A stretch of 64,000 nt of DNA from Cyathus striatus (taxonomy: Eukaryota > Basidiomycota > Agaricomycetes > Agaricales > Nidulariaceae), in assembly GCA_025738555.1 (NCBI GenBank), contig JAOVFP010000008.1, positions 2,542,001-2,606,000 of the forward strand, read 5' to 3'. A program made the translations under genes and the position numbers. This document shows, piece by piece, positions 35,995 through 49,199 of the stretch; the stretch's first letter is position 1, and each line of letters opens with the position of its first letter. The notes beneath the pieces were generated by a model. It did not search any database. It was not told the DNA's origin and worked only from the letters and a program-made list of their open reading frames with translations.

Positions 35995-38340
35995 GACAGG
36001 GAAGTGCGATGGGCACATGTACTTATTGGATCTCGTCAACTCCCTGGTTGTAGCCTCTGCTTAGATAAACATACGGCTCGAATTTGGGGTAAATGGAGAC
36101 AACCTAGCATAGCCAGCATTTAGTGTTATTATTAGGATGCCGGCTAGACGTTTTGAATTTGGCAATTTTGTGCCCAAGGTAATTCTGGAGTGCATTGAAC
36201 TCGTACTCCGGAATCCGTACATCGCATATATTGAGAGCTTTCAGTATTTAGTTTCACGTTCGTTATTGGTCTCAAAAGTAAATTTATAAATATCCTCACC
36301 TGAAACATAACACACGTAGTTCTTTGCTTCCGTCGGTATAACCGAAGTGCAGTACGTAGGTGCCATTTTCGGCTCACATTTGATGCCACTGACTAAATTT
36401 CTGTTCGAAAAAGGCCATGAGACTTCATCAGTCAAATTCAAGCCTTCCTTACCCCCCCTAACATCGCTTTTATATTCTCCCCATACTTGAACTGACTCTC
36501 ACTGCGCATCGCATAGGGTCAATCGTCATAGCTGAGCTACTAATGTTGCACTTGGTTTTATGCTCCTGGACTTCGGTTTGAGCAATATGAAGTCGTTTCG
36601 TCTTTGCCAAGTGATATCTATCAGCGACGAACATGAAGCAATTTATACAAGCTCCCATACTATCACTTGTGAGTCTTCCAGCGAGTGACTCACTCACTGC
36701 CAATGACTAGTCTTCTTCGTTGCGCGATCTATACGCTTGGTGGGAGGAAGGTTTGTTTCAGTTCATAAATGTGTCGTATTATAACTCTCTGACCACAAAT
36801 AAAAAAGAGAGAGGTCGTATCTTTAATATAAAAGACACGATCAGTTTCAGCGTATACATCAGAATGCTTCATCCGCGGTGGCGGCACATCTTGAAGACAG
36901 AGCTAAACAAAAGTGGCATGGAGTCATCAATAGCCCTAATCAGCCAATACTCTCCCCAGGTTCGAAAAACAGCACTTCACAATTCTAGATGTACTGTACC
37001 ATTTCGACCAAATGTTCAAGATTTTTTGGCGTGACGGAAAATTTTGGTTCATTGTTCAGTTCAGATCATGATTTTGTGCATGACATTGGCCAAATTTGTT
37101 CAATATAACATTGTTCAAGAATTTTTTGCAATTTAGAACGGTATATCTTTTGCTGAACCATTGTTCAAACCCGCCCGTTATGCGTGACAAATGGAAAATT
37201 TGTTCAGTTCGGATAGGTACCGTGACGCGTGACTGAACAATCGGTCGAAATAGTACAGTAAACATGCCTTAAATGGCGAGATCAACGACGAACGATGAAA
37301 AAATAGAGAGATTATTCCATATACACGGCGACGCTCTTCATGGTTCCCCTATGTTGCTTGGAGTTCCCGTGGACTGTTCTCTATGCGGTTCCAGGATACA
37401 GCGACTTTGCGGAGTAGTAGTAACTGCCTGTCATTAATTCTGGCCACCATAACAATGACAAAAGTCTTCTTTTGTATGTTTAAAACACATTTACAGGTTC
37501 ATAGCGATAACAGTAATAATAATCCTGGTTTTCTATATTGATGCTATATAACTGATAAGACTTGTGAACTCACTTCTCATCAGACCAGCTTCACCGGTCC
37601 CGGGATCTAACACACACATCCATCTTCTCAATTAATTATAAGCCCTAGAATAGTCGTTCAAATTTTTAACACAGGTGAGCTACCGATAAGAAGCCTTGGG
37701 CCAGTCATAAAGGGGACGTGTACATATAGTTGCATGATGGTAGTAGGAACAATGGAGTTGCTGACTTAGAGTTGCCGACTCGTTTTCGAATTTTTAGCGA
37801 GGAGTCTTGACTTCGATCGGCCGATTAACGCATTCGACTTTCCGATGAATTTCGGAATCACGAGAGACAAGGTTTTGGTCACGTTTTACGAGGGGTGGGA
37901 AAGTACTCGAAGCCCATCTAAGATTTCATTCGGACTCCGCTCCAAATGTACCAACACGAGTATGACTGGTCACTGTTCACCCCGATAATTATGGAGTGTA
38001 TATACAGCGTCAGCAAACAAACTACGTCACGGTATAGAATCCCCGAGGACGGATTCGTGCATGGAGGGCAAAATTTCAAGATTCGTACCATGCCTTCTCA
38101 TACTTCGTTACCGCCAACTACTAATACCTTCTCTCATCCGTTCTAACATCTTCGTCTTCGGATAGTATCGTACAAGTAGGTTTCAAACAGCGTATGGACA
38201 GTCACATCAAGATCAAACGCGATTATACATCATTCATTACTCGTTAAGAAAGTTCAAGCACTGTGCTTGACAAATTAACGTATCAAGTAGATTTTACTCC
38301 CTTAAAAATCCTAAGTATCCGCTTGTGGCACTATGAATCT
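35995..38340. other. P450-array spacer upstream of copy C
   Basis: Duplicated spacer sequence related to 40800-42300 and 45300-46600. Short open frames on both strands are not conserved as frames between the three spacers, so I treat them as non-coding. Contains the small inverted-repeat element at 36994-37258. Confidence 0.5.
36994..37258. mobile_element. 265-bp MITE with TA flanks
   Basis: Terminal inverted repeat CTGTACCATTTCGACC (left) against CTGTACTATTTCGACC (right, complemented), with TA on both sides (36992-36993, 37259-37260). Inside, TTGTTCA and its complement recur about six times. No coding capacity. Confidence 0.65.
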
Positions 38341-40371
38341 CTAGCTCGAATGAAGGAGGCTTTCCATAGCTGCGGAACGAGTCTTAATACTGCATTCAAA
38401 CGATTCAGGATGGCTAATGCATCGGGTAAGTACATAATTTAAAGATGGATGTTCAAAGTCACTCACACAACGGTCCCTTCGTGGTACTTTGGGTTGGGCA
38501 TGATTGGCTTACCATCTTTAATTGCAGGACTAAGATTAAATGTTGCTAAGATGGAGGTCATAGCAATCCACATCGAGGCGTCACCTAAATGCCTTCCTGG
38601 GCAAATACTAGCACGACGTGTTAATTCTATTGGATGACGCAGAGCCATGACACTCACCGACGACCGAACCCGAATATATAATTGCGGGGATCTTCATCAG
38701 GAGAATGCCCATTCGCAGAAAGGAATCTCTCAGGTGAGAACTTTTCTGGATTGCTATACTTGTTGGAGTCTCTCATAAAACGCCTACGGTATTCATCTAG
38801 CCTTTGGAGACATGAATTTAACTGCAGCAAACACTCACCAAACGTTTGGGATAATCGTCGTTCCTTTCGGAATGAAGTATCCGTTGTGAACATCGTCTTC
38901 GCGTACGACGTGGGGAATAGCTTTGGACGTTGTTCATTTGACTGTGATAAATGTATCCAGCTGCTGGACTTACAAAGCGGAACAAAGGGATAGAAGCGCA
39001 GTACTTCCCAATAAAGTGCTTCGACATACGGTAATTTGGGGCGATCTTCGAAAGTTGGTAATCGTTCTGAACCAATTACCGCGTCAATTTCGGCCTGAGC
39101 TTTAGCTTGTACGAACGGGAACAGGACCATAGCATGGAAGAACGATTGGACTCCGGCTAAGGTCTGTTGCATACGTTAAACCTAGAACACATCTATAAGT
39201 TGAAGACCTACCGTGTCCGTAGCGCCACCGTACATTCCAGACGCTGTCATTTTGATCCCATATATTTGCTCCGTAGTTAAACCTTCGCTGCTGGCCAATG
39301 ACGCGTGGACAAACCCTGGCTTTTCAATACCCTCTTTCTGAAACAGCAGTCAGATCTGATATGCACTATTGGTTCAACGATTATTACCAATTGTTGTTTA
39401 GCCCATTCAAACGGAATGTCCAACATCTTATTCATATCCTCTTTGTAGATTGGTACTTTTCGTTTCCATCCAGCGCCTGGGAACCATGCTGGAATGTGGC
39501 GAACTTGATACGATATTAGTCTGCATTCTATTTCATCCCCAGATAACTGAGAACTGACTCACGTATAGGGATTATATCCACCAGGAATGCGCCGCTCAAC
39601 GTCAGTTCAGAAAATTCATCCATTGCAGTTTGAACAATAGCTAGCAATTCATCGTCTTCCCGCTCCACTTTGTAGCCATAGGCTAGCAGCAAGGCTGTTG
39701 ACGCGGAATACCTGACAATAATCGATAAGTTTAAAGCCACCTCAACAAGTGACAAATCACACATTCGGATATGACGTGTCCAATCAGCTGGATTGTCAAA
39801 AAGCCTCTTCAGGAAGCTGTGTGCTCCACTGTGTAAAATGCTGCTGAAGGACTCGGCAACTTTTCCTCTCGAGCCCATGTATTGAGCGAAGTGTCTGCGA
39901 ACGTCGCTCCATGGCCCATTTCGATCAAAAGGCTTAAGGCCAGCACCTTCATCCCACCCTATGAGATCACCTGCCAGTACGAAGGTGGGTCGGTCACTGT
40001 ATAGCTTCCCTTTCTTATCAAGAAGCTCGGTAGCTGCTGCAGGATCGTTCACGATGACCATGGATTTACCAAAGGCATTTATATAGACCATGCCACCTAG
40101 TCGAGGTAAATGCACATCCCGTTGAGGTTAGTGTAAATCCCTACGCTACATTACTGCATTTTGACATACCGTAGATATCTCCCCATTTTGAGAAAGTCTC
40201 CCATGGTTTGGACCTTGGTAAATCTGCGACGTTTCCGATGAGCGGGAGACCTTTAGGACCTGGTGGAAGAGGCGCCAGATTTTGACTCTTGCGATAGTTG
40301 TATGCTATTACTGCAGAAACTGCGATCCCCGCCAAGACAAGCAAATTTGTTAATACGAGATTCTCCGTCAT
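38341..40371 (-). CDS. Cytochrome P450 D (CYP64/OrdA-like monooxygenase), best-preserved copy
   Basis: Ten exons give exactly 512 aa: 40371-40170, 40096-39763, 39711-39563, 39503-39388, 39337-39212, 39163-38974, 38920-38839, 38783-38658, 38607-38467 and 38413-38341. Introns are 48-73 nt and every phase fits. Domains: N-terminal membrane anchor (about 7-25), hinge PPGPKG (36-41), I-helix GGATDTT (304-310), ExxR EVLR (362-365), PERF (417-420), heme loop FGFGRRICPG (437-446) with Cys444. Length and motifs are typical for an ER-anchored class II P450 working with a reductase partner. The substrate is unknown. TATAAAC sits about 55 bp upstream. Confidence 0.92.
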
Positions 40372-40425
40372 GGAGCAGAAAATTGAGTATGGTAGAGGAT
40401 GCAGTTAATCGATTAAAAGTATGGA

Positions 40426-40432
40426 GTTTATA
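40426..40432 (-). promoter_or_regulatory. TATA box candidate for P450 D
   Basis: TATAAAC on the minus strand in an AAACACTTATAAACTCC context, about 55 bp upstream of the start; matched by the same arrangement in copy E. Confidence 0.4.
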
Positions 40433-42828
40433 AGTGTTTCTGGTTTGTATCTGAACATGTCTCCGCGCTCCGACTCGGTGCTGCTTCCTGTTGCGGTTAT
40501 TCCATCTTTGCGGGGAATGACCATTGGTTGCATGTAATGTTGTGTACCGGCGTAAGACCCGCTTCGGGAATCATACGGAGCAGATGAGTCCGATTAGTCA
40601 ACTTGTATACGAATTGCGTATACTTACATGTTACAAGGGATTTCGATTGGTAACCTACTGCGAGGGTTTACATATTAGATCTCGTCAATTAAACTACCTT
40701 GCTGGAGATTCAAGTCCTGCCTGGATAAACTTGTTAATGCTCATACTCAACTTCGACTAATGAAAGACATACCAACATTTGGGTCGCGGTTACTTTGAGC
40801 TCAAGGTGATTCTGGGGCGGCAATATACTCGGACTCCATACATCGTTCTTATCGAGAACTTTCAGTATTTGTTTTTACGTACGTTGTCAGTCTCAATCCG
40901 TAAATTTATATATATCTTTTAATTTACCTGACACATACTGTGCCCAGATTTATTGTTATCCGTCGGGATGGCCGAAGTTCAATAAGCAGTGAGCACCATT
41001 CCCAACCATTCCCTGCTGACATTCAGATCCCATAGATTTAAACTTCTGTTCGATAAAGCGCATAAGAATATATCAATCAAATTCAACCCTTCCTTACCTC
41101 CCTTGACATCGCTCCCCCAGACTTTCCCGGACTAGCTTTCGGTGTGCTTAATGGCCACTCAATGTCGTAGTAAACTCCTCAGTTTGGAGATTGAATAATG
41201 TCAGGTGTCAGGTGTCAGGTCGCTTCGCAATGACAATGCTCAGTAAGCCTATCTTGAGAACTTTCCAAAGAGTTCGGGTTTCTTTCGGTACAAAAGCCAC
41301 TGATACATAACCCACTTTACTGTGCATAAAGGTCAATCGTTGCCTTGAGCTATTAATGTTTTACTTCGTGTTACGCTCCTGGTCGGTTTGACCAGTATGT
41401 TCAACGAAGAAACTTTAAATACAGACTCTCGGCACGTACCAGGACTTTCTTGTGAACTTTCCACTGACTCGTCTTATTCGTTGTGCAAGTCTACAAGCTT
41501 GGTGAGCGGCAGCCTTTTTAGCCGTATTTTCTATTATAGCACGCATTCACAACTTCAGTGTACTCACCTGAAGTCACCAACAACCTTAGTTAACCAATCC
41601 TAGACCCACCTTCAAACTGAAATCCTTAAACTGAAATCCTTACAATGCCAGAGAAAAGTAATACTAACCCCGTGTGTCTCTGAACTGACGCGTAAGCCTC
41701 GAAGTGGCATCCATCGACAGAGAGCTGAACGAGGAACAACATGAGGGAGCTTATTCGACCTCTGTACTATAGACGTGTTCTTTGTAAACTTTATGCTGCT
41801 TGGAGTTGCACTTGCTGTGTGGATTCTTCCGTTCTATCATAGTATCATAGGGTGCCAAGAAACGATAACTTGAGGGGTCACTAGAAATTGAGGGACAGAG
41901 CTCATTCTAGTTCCTATAACGACAAGCTAGCACTGGTATTTGTTCCTACACATGCAAATGCACAACTTAATTGGTATGTAAGTAATCCCGCTTCCTCCTC
42001 AGCGGTAAGTATACGTATTTCGGACTCAGAACTGGGTAGACGAACATGAACTCACCTCTTATCGTTCCAGTCCGAGCGTTTAGCACTGTCCATAATTTAT
42101 CATGGGTATCCTAAAGCCCTAATGGTAGCCGTTTTATGACTTAGATGGTCTGTGGTTGCACTTGGAGTTACTCATGGGCGATGGCACAGGATGAGAGGGA
42201 GACGCAAGGGAGCCACGTCACGCGTCACGCAGGACTGAACGGCGGAAGTTGCCGAACGTGATTCTTATTCGTGGCCCTCCGCGGACTCAGTTCGGCCCAA
42301 TCCCGACGTAATCCCGAACCCCACGCGCCGTTTGTGTATCCTCTACTCAGTACTCAGTACTCAAAATTACATAGCGCATCATCACAGGGTTACTCAACAA
42401 ACGTGTCATCATGAAGACGCTGTGCTGTTATGCACTGCCTCCGCAACGAAAGAGTCTAGGACTCCCTTCACAATTGCTTTCTGTTGGTAACAGCTACATA
42501 TATCAAGGAAGCTACGTGCGGGAGGGACAATATGCGACGCATTACACACTGAAAAATGCACATACACATTAGAATTTACACATACACATTGGAATTTACA
42601 CACATTCATTGCAGATAAACCCAACATCTCTAGATTTGTACCATCCACACTCTTATTTGCTCTCGTAAGTACTCTGTTGCCTCCAACTAATACTTTAGTC
42701 ATCCTAACAATGAAATACTATTCGTTAATCATTATTAAAGTTCAAGCACTGCGCTTGATAAATCAACGTATCAATTTAAATTTATCTCCTTCAAACCAAC
42801 CCAAATCCACTCGTAGAACTATCATGCC
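40433..42828. other. P450-array spacer upstream of copy D
   Basis: Related block by block to the spacers upstream of C and E. Ends with sequence shared with the downstream side of copy D (AAGTTCAAGCACTG near 42739 and 38251). No gene assigned. Confidence 0.5.
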
Positions 42829-44877
42829 CTAGTTCAAATGAAGGAGACGTTCTATAGCAGCAGAACGAGTCTTAATGCTGCATTCGAACGATTTAGGATG
42901 GCTAATAGATCCGGTTAAAAGTTCAGTAAAATGCTTGACATGCAAATATCACTTACACGACCGTTCCTTCTTCATACCTTGGGCTGGGTATGATTGGTTT
43001 ACCATCTTTCATTGTAGGATCAATCCTAAATGATGCTAGGACAGAGGCCATAGCGATCCACATCGAGGCGTCGCCTAGATGCCTTCCTGGGCATATTCTG
43101 ACGCGGGTTAGTAGCTCTACCAGAGGCTGTATTGAATAGCTAAGAACTCACCGACGACCGAACCCGAAAATATAATTGCGTGGATCTTCATCAGGAGGGT
43201 GCCCATTCGCAGGAAGGAATCTCTCAGGTGAGAACTTTTCTGGATTGCTATACTTGTTGGGGTCTCTCATAAAACGCCTAGGGTAGTCCGAGTCATTAAA
43301 CTATTAAATATAAGAATTAGCTGCTGTAGCACTCACCAAACGTTTGGAATAATCGTCGTTCCTTTCGGAATGAAGTATCCGTTGTGAACATCGTCTTCGC
43401 GTACGACATGGGGAATAGCTTCGAACGTTATTTATATGACTGCGATAGATGGATCCAGCTACTGGACTTACAAAGCGGAACAAATGGATAGAAGCGCAAC
43501 ACTTCCCAATAAAGTGCTTCGACATATGGTAGTTTCGGGCGATCTTCGAGCGTTGGCAGTTGTTCTGAACCAATGACTGCGTCAATTTCAGCCTGAGCTT
43601 TTGCTTGCAAGGACGGGAACAGGAGCATAGCAAGGAAGAACGATTGGATTCCGGCTACGGTCTGTCGCATACATTAAACAACATATTTGGATACATCTAT
43701 GTTGAAACCAACCGTATCGGTACCACCGCCATACATTCCAGCCGCAGTTATTTTGATTCCATATATTTGCTCAGGTGATAAATTTTCGCTGTCGGCCAAC
43801 GTCGCGTGAACAAACCCAGGCTTCTCAATACCTTCTTTCTGAAGCAATAGTCAGGTCTGATAAGCTCGATTGGTACAATCTATTAATATCTACCAATTGT
43901 TTTTTAGCCCATTCAAACGGAATGTCTAACATCTTATTCAAGTCTTCTTTGTAGATGGGTATTTTTCGTTTCCATCCAGCGCCTGGGAACCATGCAGGAA
44001 TGTAGCGAACTTAATACGATATTAGTCTGCGTTTCATTTCATCCCCAGATAACTGAGGAGTAACTCACGTATAGGGATTATATCCACCAGGAATGCGCCG
44101 CTCAACGTCAATTCACAAAATTCATCCATTGCATTTTGAACGATTGCCAGTAACTCATCGTCTTCTTGCACCACTTTGTAGCCATAGGCCACCTGTAAGG
44201 TCATCGATGCTGAATACCTAACAATAATCCATAAGGTTATAGCGATATTGACAAGTGACTCAACACACATTCGGATATGACGAGTCCAATCAGCTGGATT
44301 GTCGAAAAGCCTCTTCAGGAAGCTGTGTACTCCACTGTGTAAAATGCTGCTGAAGGACTCGGTAACTTTTCCTCTCGAGCCCATGCACTGAGTGAAGTGT
44401 CGGCGAACATTGCTCCATGGCCCATTTCGATCAAAGGGCATCAGGCCGGGGCTTTCATTCCACCCTATAAGTTCACCTGCCAGTACGAAGGTGGGTCGGT
44501 CACTGTATAGCTTCCCTTTCTTGTCAAGAAGCTAGGTAGCGGTTTCAGGATCGTTCAAAATGATCAGGGATTTACCAAAGGCATTTATATAGACCATGCC
44601 ACCTAGTCGAGGTAAATGCACATCCCGTTGAGGTCAGTGTAAATCCCTACGCTACATTACTGCATTTTGACATACCGTAGATATCTCCCCATTTTGAGAA
44701 CGTCTCCCATGGCTTGGAGTTTGGCATGTCTGTGACATTTCCGATGAGCGGGAGGCCTTTAGGACTGGGTGGAAGAGGCGCCGGGTTGCCTCTCATGGGA
44801 TATCTGTGTACTACGACCGTTGAAACCGCGATCACAGTCAAGATAAGCAAATTTGTTAAAATGAAAATTTCCGCCAT
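42829..44877 (-). pseudogene. Cytochrome P450 E, interrupted by one stop codon
   Basis: All ten exons are present and joinable: start MAEIFILTNLLIL, hinge PPSPKGLPLIGN (the usual glycine is serine), I-helix [35 protein letters not shown] and C-terminus IERLLHLN. The only lesion seen is a TAG at 44532-44534 in the second exon, where copy D reads GAG (ATELLDKK). Without readthrough the protein would end before any catalytic motif. Either a young pseudogene, an allele, or a sequencing error. Confidence 0.8.
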
Positions 44878-44931
44878 GGAGCAGAGTACTGAAGATGGTA
44901 GAGGATGCAGTTAATCACTTAAAAGTATGGG

Positions 44932-44938
44932 GTTTATA
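44932..44938 (-). promoter_or_regulatory. TATA box candidate for P450 E
   Basis: TATAAAC on the minus strand, about 55 bp upstream of the start, in the AAACACATATAAACCCC context shared with copy D. Confidence 0.4.
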
Positions 44939-46933
44939 TGTGTTTCTGGTATATGTCTGACCACGTCTCCGCGACGTTCGCGCCCCAAGTCTGCACTGAT
45001 TCCTGTTACAGTACGTCGATAGTCTTCTATGTTTAGCGGGAATATGAATTGCTTACATGTACTTATCTTGCGTTCCGTAAAACACGCTTCGGGATACATA
45101 CGAGACAGACTCCGGTTAATCCCTTGACGTACGAATTACATTTACTCGTTACAACTTGAAGGGAATTAGATGATTGGTGTGCCTGATGCGAGGGTATGCA
45201 TACTAAAAAATCTCGTTAGCTACCTCGCTTGAGTCTCTGAGGAGATAAACTTAATGCGCCCGCTCATGTTGGACTAATAAAAGACTTGTCAATATTTGGG
45301 TAATTTTATACCCAAGGTGATCATGGGGCCGAATTATGCTCGGACTTCGTACATCGTTCTTATCGTTCTTATCGAGAACTTGTAGGCAGTATTTGGCTTT
45401 ATGTACTTAGTTATTAGTCTCAAACAGTAATTTATAAATATCTTGATCTCACACATATTGTACCCAACTTTCCGCTTCCGTTGGGAATGCGGAATTGGGA
45501 TGGCCGAAGTACAATAACCACCATTATCGGTTAGCATTCTAATGTCTGATGCCATCGACTAAATGTCTGTTAGATAAAGCCCGTAATAAAGTATCAATCC
45601 CCCCTATAGCATACTATTACTAATGCCGTACTTAGCATTACGCTCCTGGTCGGGCCCTTGAACGATGTGATCAACGAATAAACATTAAATACAGGCTCGC
45701 GGCATGCCACGTACCACGACTTATGAGTCTACCAAACTTAGTGAGCGGCAGTTTTTCTGAGTCCTAGCAAGTGTCGCATCACTACTCTCTGGCCGCAAAA
45801 GAAACAGAGAGAAGGCTGTATTTTCAAGTATAAAACTAAACTGCTTCATCCGTAGCGAGTACACGTTGATTACAGAGCTAAGCAAGCTGATGTGAAGCCA
45901 CCACAAACCGAACTCTTGTGTCTCCGAATTTGACACGTAGGCCTCGAAGTGGCATCTATCGACACACAGAGCTAAATGAGGGGAGGTGTGGGGGAGCTTA
46001 TGTGGCTAGAACTCCTTGAAGACGCCTTCTGCGTGAATTATCTACGGCTTTTAGTTGCTGTGGGTTCGTATCTTCTTTGTGGTGTCACTGAGAAACGACC
46101 ACTTGAGCCGTAGAAACTACCTGACAGTGCTAGCACAGCTCATTCTTAACGCTATAACGACAAGCAAAATTGCTGGTCTTCGCATCTGTATATCATGTAC
46201 ATGCACAGCTCAATAGTAGTGTAAGTAATCCTGCTTCTTCCTCAGTATGCGTGCTGGAGAATTGAGACTAAGCGTGAACGTACCTCCGAGTCTCAATCTC
46301 ACCCTTCCGAAACCTAACGACCCAGTCCTAGCGTCCAATACTGTCCAAATCTTCATCGTGAGTTTCATAAAGCACTTATTATAGCAGTTTTATGGCCTAG
46401 AATAAAATTTTGCACTGGCAGTTCCAGTCGGATGCCACACAAACGCAGCTGGCTGAGGTGCTGGCAGTGGTTGAGAGGGAGACGCGTAATGTCACGCATC
46501 ACGCGCACATGAGTCACGCTCTTCCACGAACTGTAAATAGACAGCGTGACTCGACAATGATTGAGCGCTCAGCGAGTCGCTACGAACACACCAAAAAGTG
46601 AACCCTCTCGGTGCTGGACTGAAATCGCTTTAATGATAAGACAAAATAACCGGCGATCTGGAATGTTTGTGAAGAGTTATTGTTGGAAATAGAGTACGTA
46701 CAATATAAGATGATACATATTTACGATGCTGTATGTATATGCGTGATGAAGATGAAAGAAAGCAAGATAAAAGCAATAAAAAGCATTTGCGACAAATAGG
46801 GAGATGGGTTCAGCGGATAAAAACATAAGATAGCGTGCAATGCGTGATATGAAAAATAAGGTGAGGTAAAGTTGTAGATATAAACCATTACTCATTGACC
46901 AATGGGGAGCTAGGGCTACTTCGCAGAAAAGGC
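44939..46933. other. P450-array spacer upstream of copy E, running to the HMG-box gene
   Basis: Duplicated spacer recognisable to about 46600 (compare 45310 with 40800; 46430-46520 with 42180-42260). Nothing coding recognised. Confidence 0.45.
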
Positions 46934-48050
46934 TCAAATAAAGGAGGAAGGTGAGCCACTGTACCCATACCCATACGCGTAAGCATCCTCCCAGGGTTGA
47001 GAAGAAGAGGATGCTTGGGGATATGTCACACTGGCTTGCGACACAGGTCCATGGCTACAGCTCTGGTATAAAGTTGATGGATCGATATAATTATAGCTCG
47101 GGTACTCGTCAACTGGGACGTTATTCAATCCCCAATTGAAGGGGTATCCACCAGCACCGTGGAGATCCTGTGGCCGTACGATTGTAGGCGGATCCTTGAC
47201 AATATTAGTCAACATATAGATTATGTAAATACATTAGTAGAAAACGTACCTGGTATACAGGGTTGGAGGCAGAATCATTGGTGGCAGTGCCCGAAGTTGA
47301 TAACATATTTTGAACCATCTCATTCCACTCGACAGATTGCAATAACTGAGTAGCACTTGTCCCAGCTGATATGAATGGCTGGGCCAAGACGGGTGGTGAC
47401 TGCGAGGGGGAAGGTGCCGAATACTCGAAGGGCCAGTGGGTGGGGGTTGTCATAACGTTTGTGGCAGCAATGGTAGCCGACGACTGGCCAGGGACTTCCC
47501 AATGACCAGATGGAGGTGCCTGGTTGTACTGGGATGTTGCGGATCCCAGTCCAGTGGCATCGGCGCCAGCTGAGGTGAAGAGTGCACGGTTCTGATACTG
47601 GATGAGATGCAAGAGGATAGTCAATATAAAGAATTTTTAAATGAATGATGTTAAGCGTACCTGATACTGCAACGCCTGGGGAGCACGACCAACAAGTGGC
47701 ATCTTCTTGCTCTTGGACGCTTTCTTCGCTACCGCATTCTTCCTGACACTGGTCACCTTTTTCTGAGGCTGATAACGATAATTGGGGTATAGACGCTTGT
47801 GTTCGAGCTTTTTCTCGTAGGCCATTCGAAACCACTTCTGCCGCTCGTCGTCTGGTAGGGCTGCCCACTCAATGGAGAGTAACGTTGATAACGTTGTTTG
47901 TTCTGCCTTATAGACAAGCTTGAGTTCTTTGTTGGATTCCTTCACCTTGTTCACCCAAAACGCTCGGAAGAGTACCCAAGCGTTGGGTGGTCGCGGTATG
48001 TGCACTTCGTTATCTGCAGAGGACGTGACGCGTCTAGCTGTTCGTGTCAT
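46934..48050 (-). CDS. HMG-box transcription factor A (MATA_HMG-like box)
   Basis: 332 aa from three exons: 48050-47661, 47597-47250 and 47194-46934; the two introns (63 and 55 nt) keep phase 0. One HMG box, about aa 16-95, begins HIPRPPNAWVLFR and includes the LSIEWAALPDDERQKWF helix and KKLEHKRLYPNYRYQP, the form seen in fungal MATA/STE11-like regulators that bend DNA in the minor groove. A basic stretch follows (VRKNAVAKKASKSKK), a likely nuclear signal. The rest is Ser/Pro/Gln-rich, as in activation regions, and contains TIVRPQDLHGAGGYPFNWGLNN, shared with gene B at 57286. The target is unknown; an HMG box alone does not make this a mating-type gene. Confidence 0.88.
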
Positions 48051-49199
48051 AGTATTAAAGCTGATGAGGAACGCGTGAAGAGGAGAATAGGTGAGGGCGG
48101 ATGGTGAAGGACAGAATGGAGGAAAGGAATGGTGGGAAAGTTGGTTTGACTCGACTCACTTTATGGAGCGTTGAATTACTTGCTCAGTGAGCGTTTGTGT
48201 TGTATACTTCCTTCATTTGGAAACATAAGTTCGGCTATTCATAGCCAAAATAGTACAGCCCGGAGGGACTCACAATGTCGCGGAGAGGAATATTGGATAG
48301 CTGCCTGTGTACAATGGAGAAGTCGATAATTGGGAAATATAGCGATTAGGGCTAATAACTTACAAGGGGCGGCTTTGAGTTTGCTTTGAGGTAGTATTTC
48401 TCGTTGGCCCAAGCAATAAGGTGCATTGTTGGGGCGTAGACTTATGACCAGACTATAGTATTTTATCTGTACGCCTTCGATAAACACAGATATTCCAAAG
48501 CTATGATTTCTACCCTCCTAGTTCCCGTACGACCATGTTTACAGTATAATGTGCCCGAAGATGCCGTAAAGGCGCTGATACCTTTTTAAGCGTACGCGCC
48601 GCCAGGACCATGTATATGGGGTTGATTGGGTCAACGGAGATTGATTTTGGAACAATGGAGCCCTATGGAGCGGCTGGAGGACAATGTCACTGCGAAGTCC
48701 CGCAAAGTCCAGACGGATTCTGGCGGATTACAGCAACCCAAAATAAGCTAAACCAAGCGTGACAGCATTAGAAACGAGCGCCTCCTTTGATAGAGAAAAC
48801 ACGAGGATGGTCCTTGCGTTGCCTAGATATGGCCGATCATGCCATAGCCCGCGAGACTCCAACAAAAGAAAAACTTGAAGAGCCAGAAGATACGTTATAT
48901 TTAACCTTGAGCACGAAGGTGTCCTCTGAAGGAAGCTGCTGCAAGCAATTATGTACCTGGATAGAGTTTTGCAGAGAGTAATTCAGGAATTGTGTCAAGA
49001 AGGCCAGGCGAAAGATTTTTTTTACTTGTTGGTTTTACTAAAGCTATAATTTGTTCTTGTGGGCAGTAGAAGGTAGGAGCAGGATAGATTGTAGGAGGTA
49101 GTACTATCAGAGGTGACGTGGCAAAGAGCTTTTTCACCTCAAATCCCGTTTTGGAAGGTGATTGATTGATCTAGCCTTTGTTCAACATCATCGACAATG
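48051..49199. other. Upstream region of HMG gene A, duplicated
   Basis: Matches the upstream side of HMG gene B: compare 48090-48180 with 59020-59110, and 49000-49160 with 59965-60145 (shared GGTGACGTGGC and TTTTGGAAGGTGAT blocks). Purine-rich leader. No gene assigned. Confidence 0.5.

Larger units (their letters stand above)
20818..46600 (-). repeat. Tandem segmental duplication carrying five P450 genes
   Basis: Five homologous P450 copies in the same orientation start at 22873, 26777, 34736, 40371 and 44877. Flanking sequence is repeated too: blocks near 36170, 40800 and 45310, and near 37300, 41700 and 45940, are clearly related. After removing the inserted elements described separately, start-to-start distances are about 3.9, 4.0, 4.3 and 4.5 kb. 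This is a unit-by-unit tandem expansion by unequal exchange. Confidence 0.8.

Noticed and set aside
36144..36703. Two minus-strand frames upstream of P450 C
   Set aside because: They lie in duplicated spacer, and the equivalent spacers upstream of D and E do not keep the frames open.
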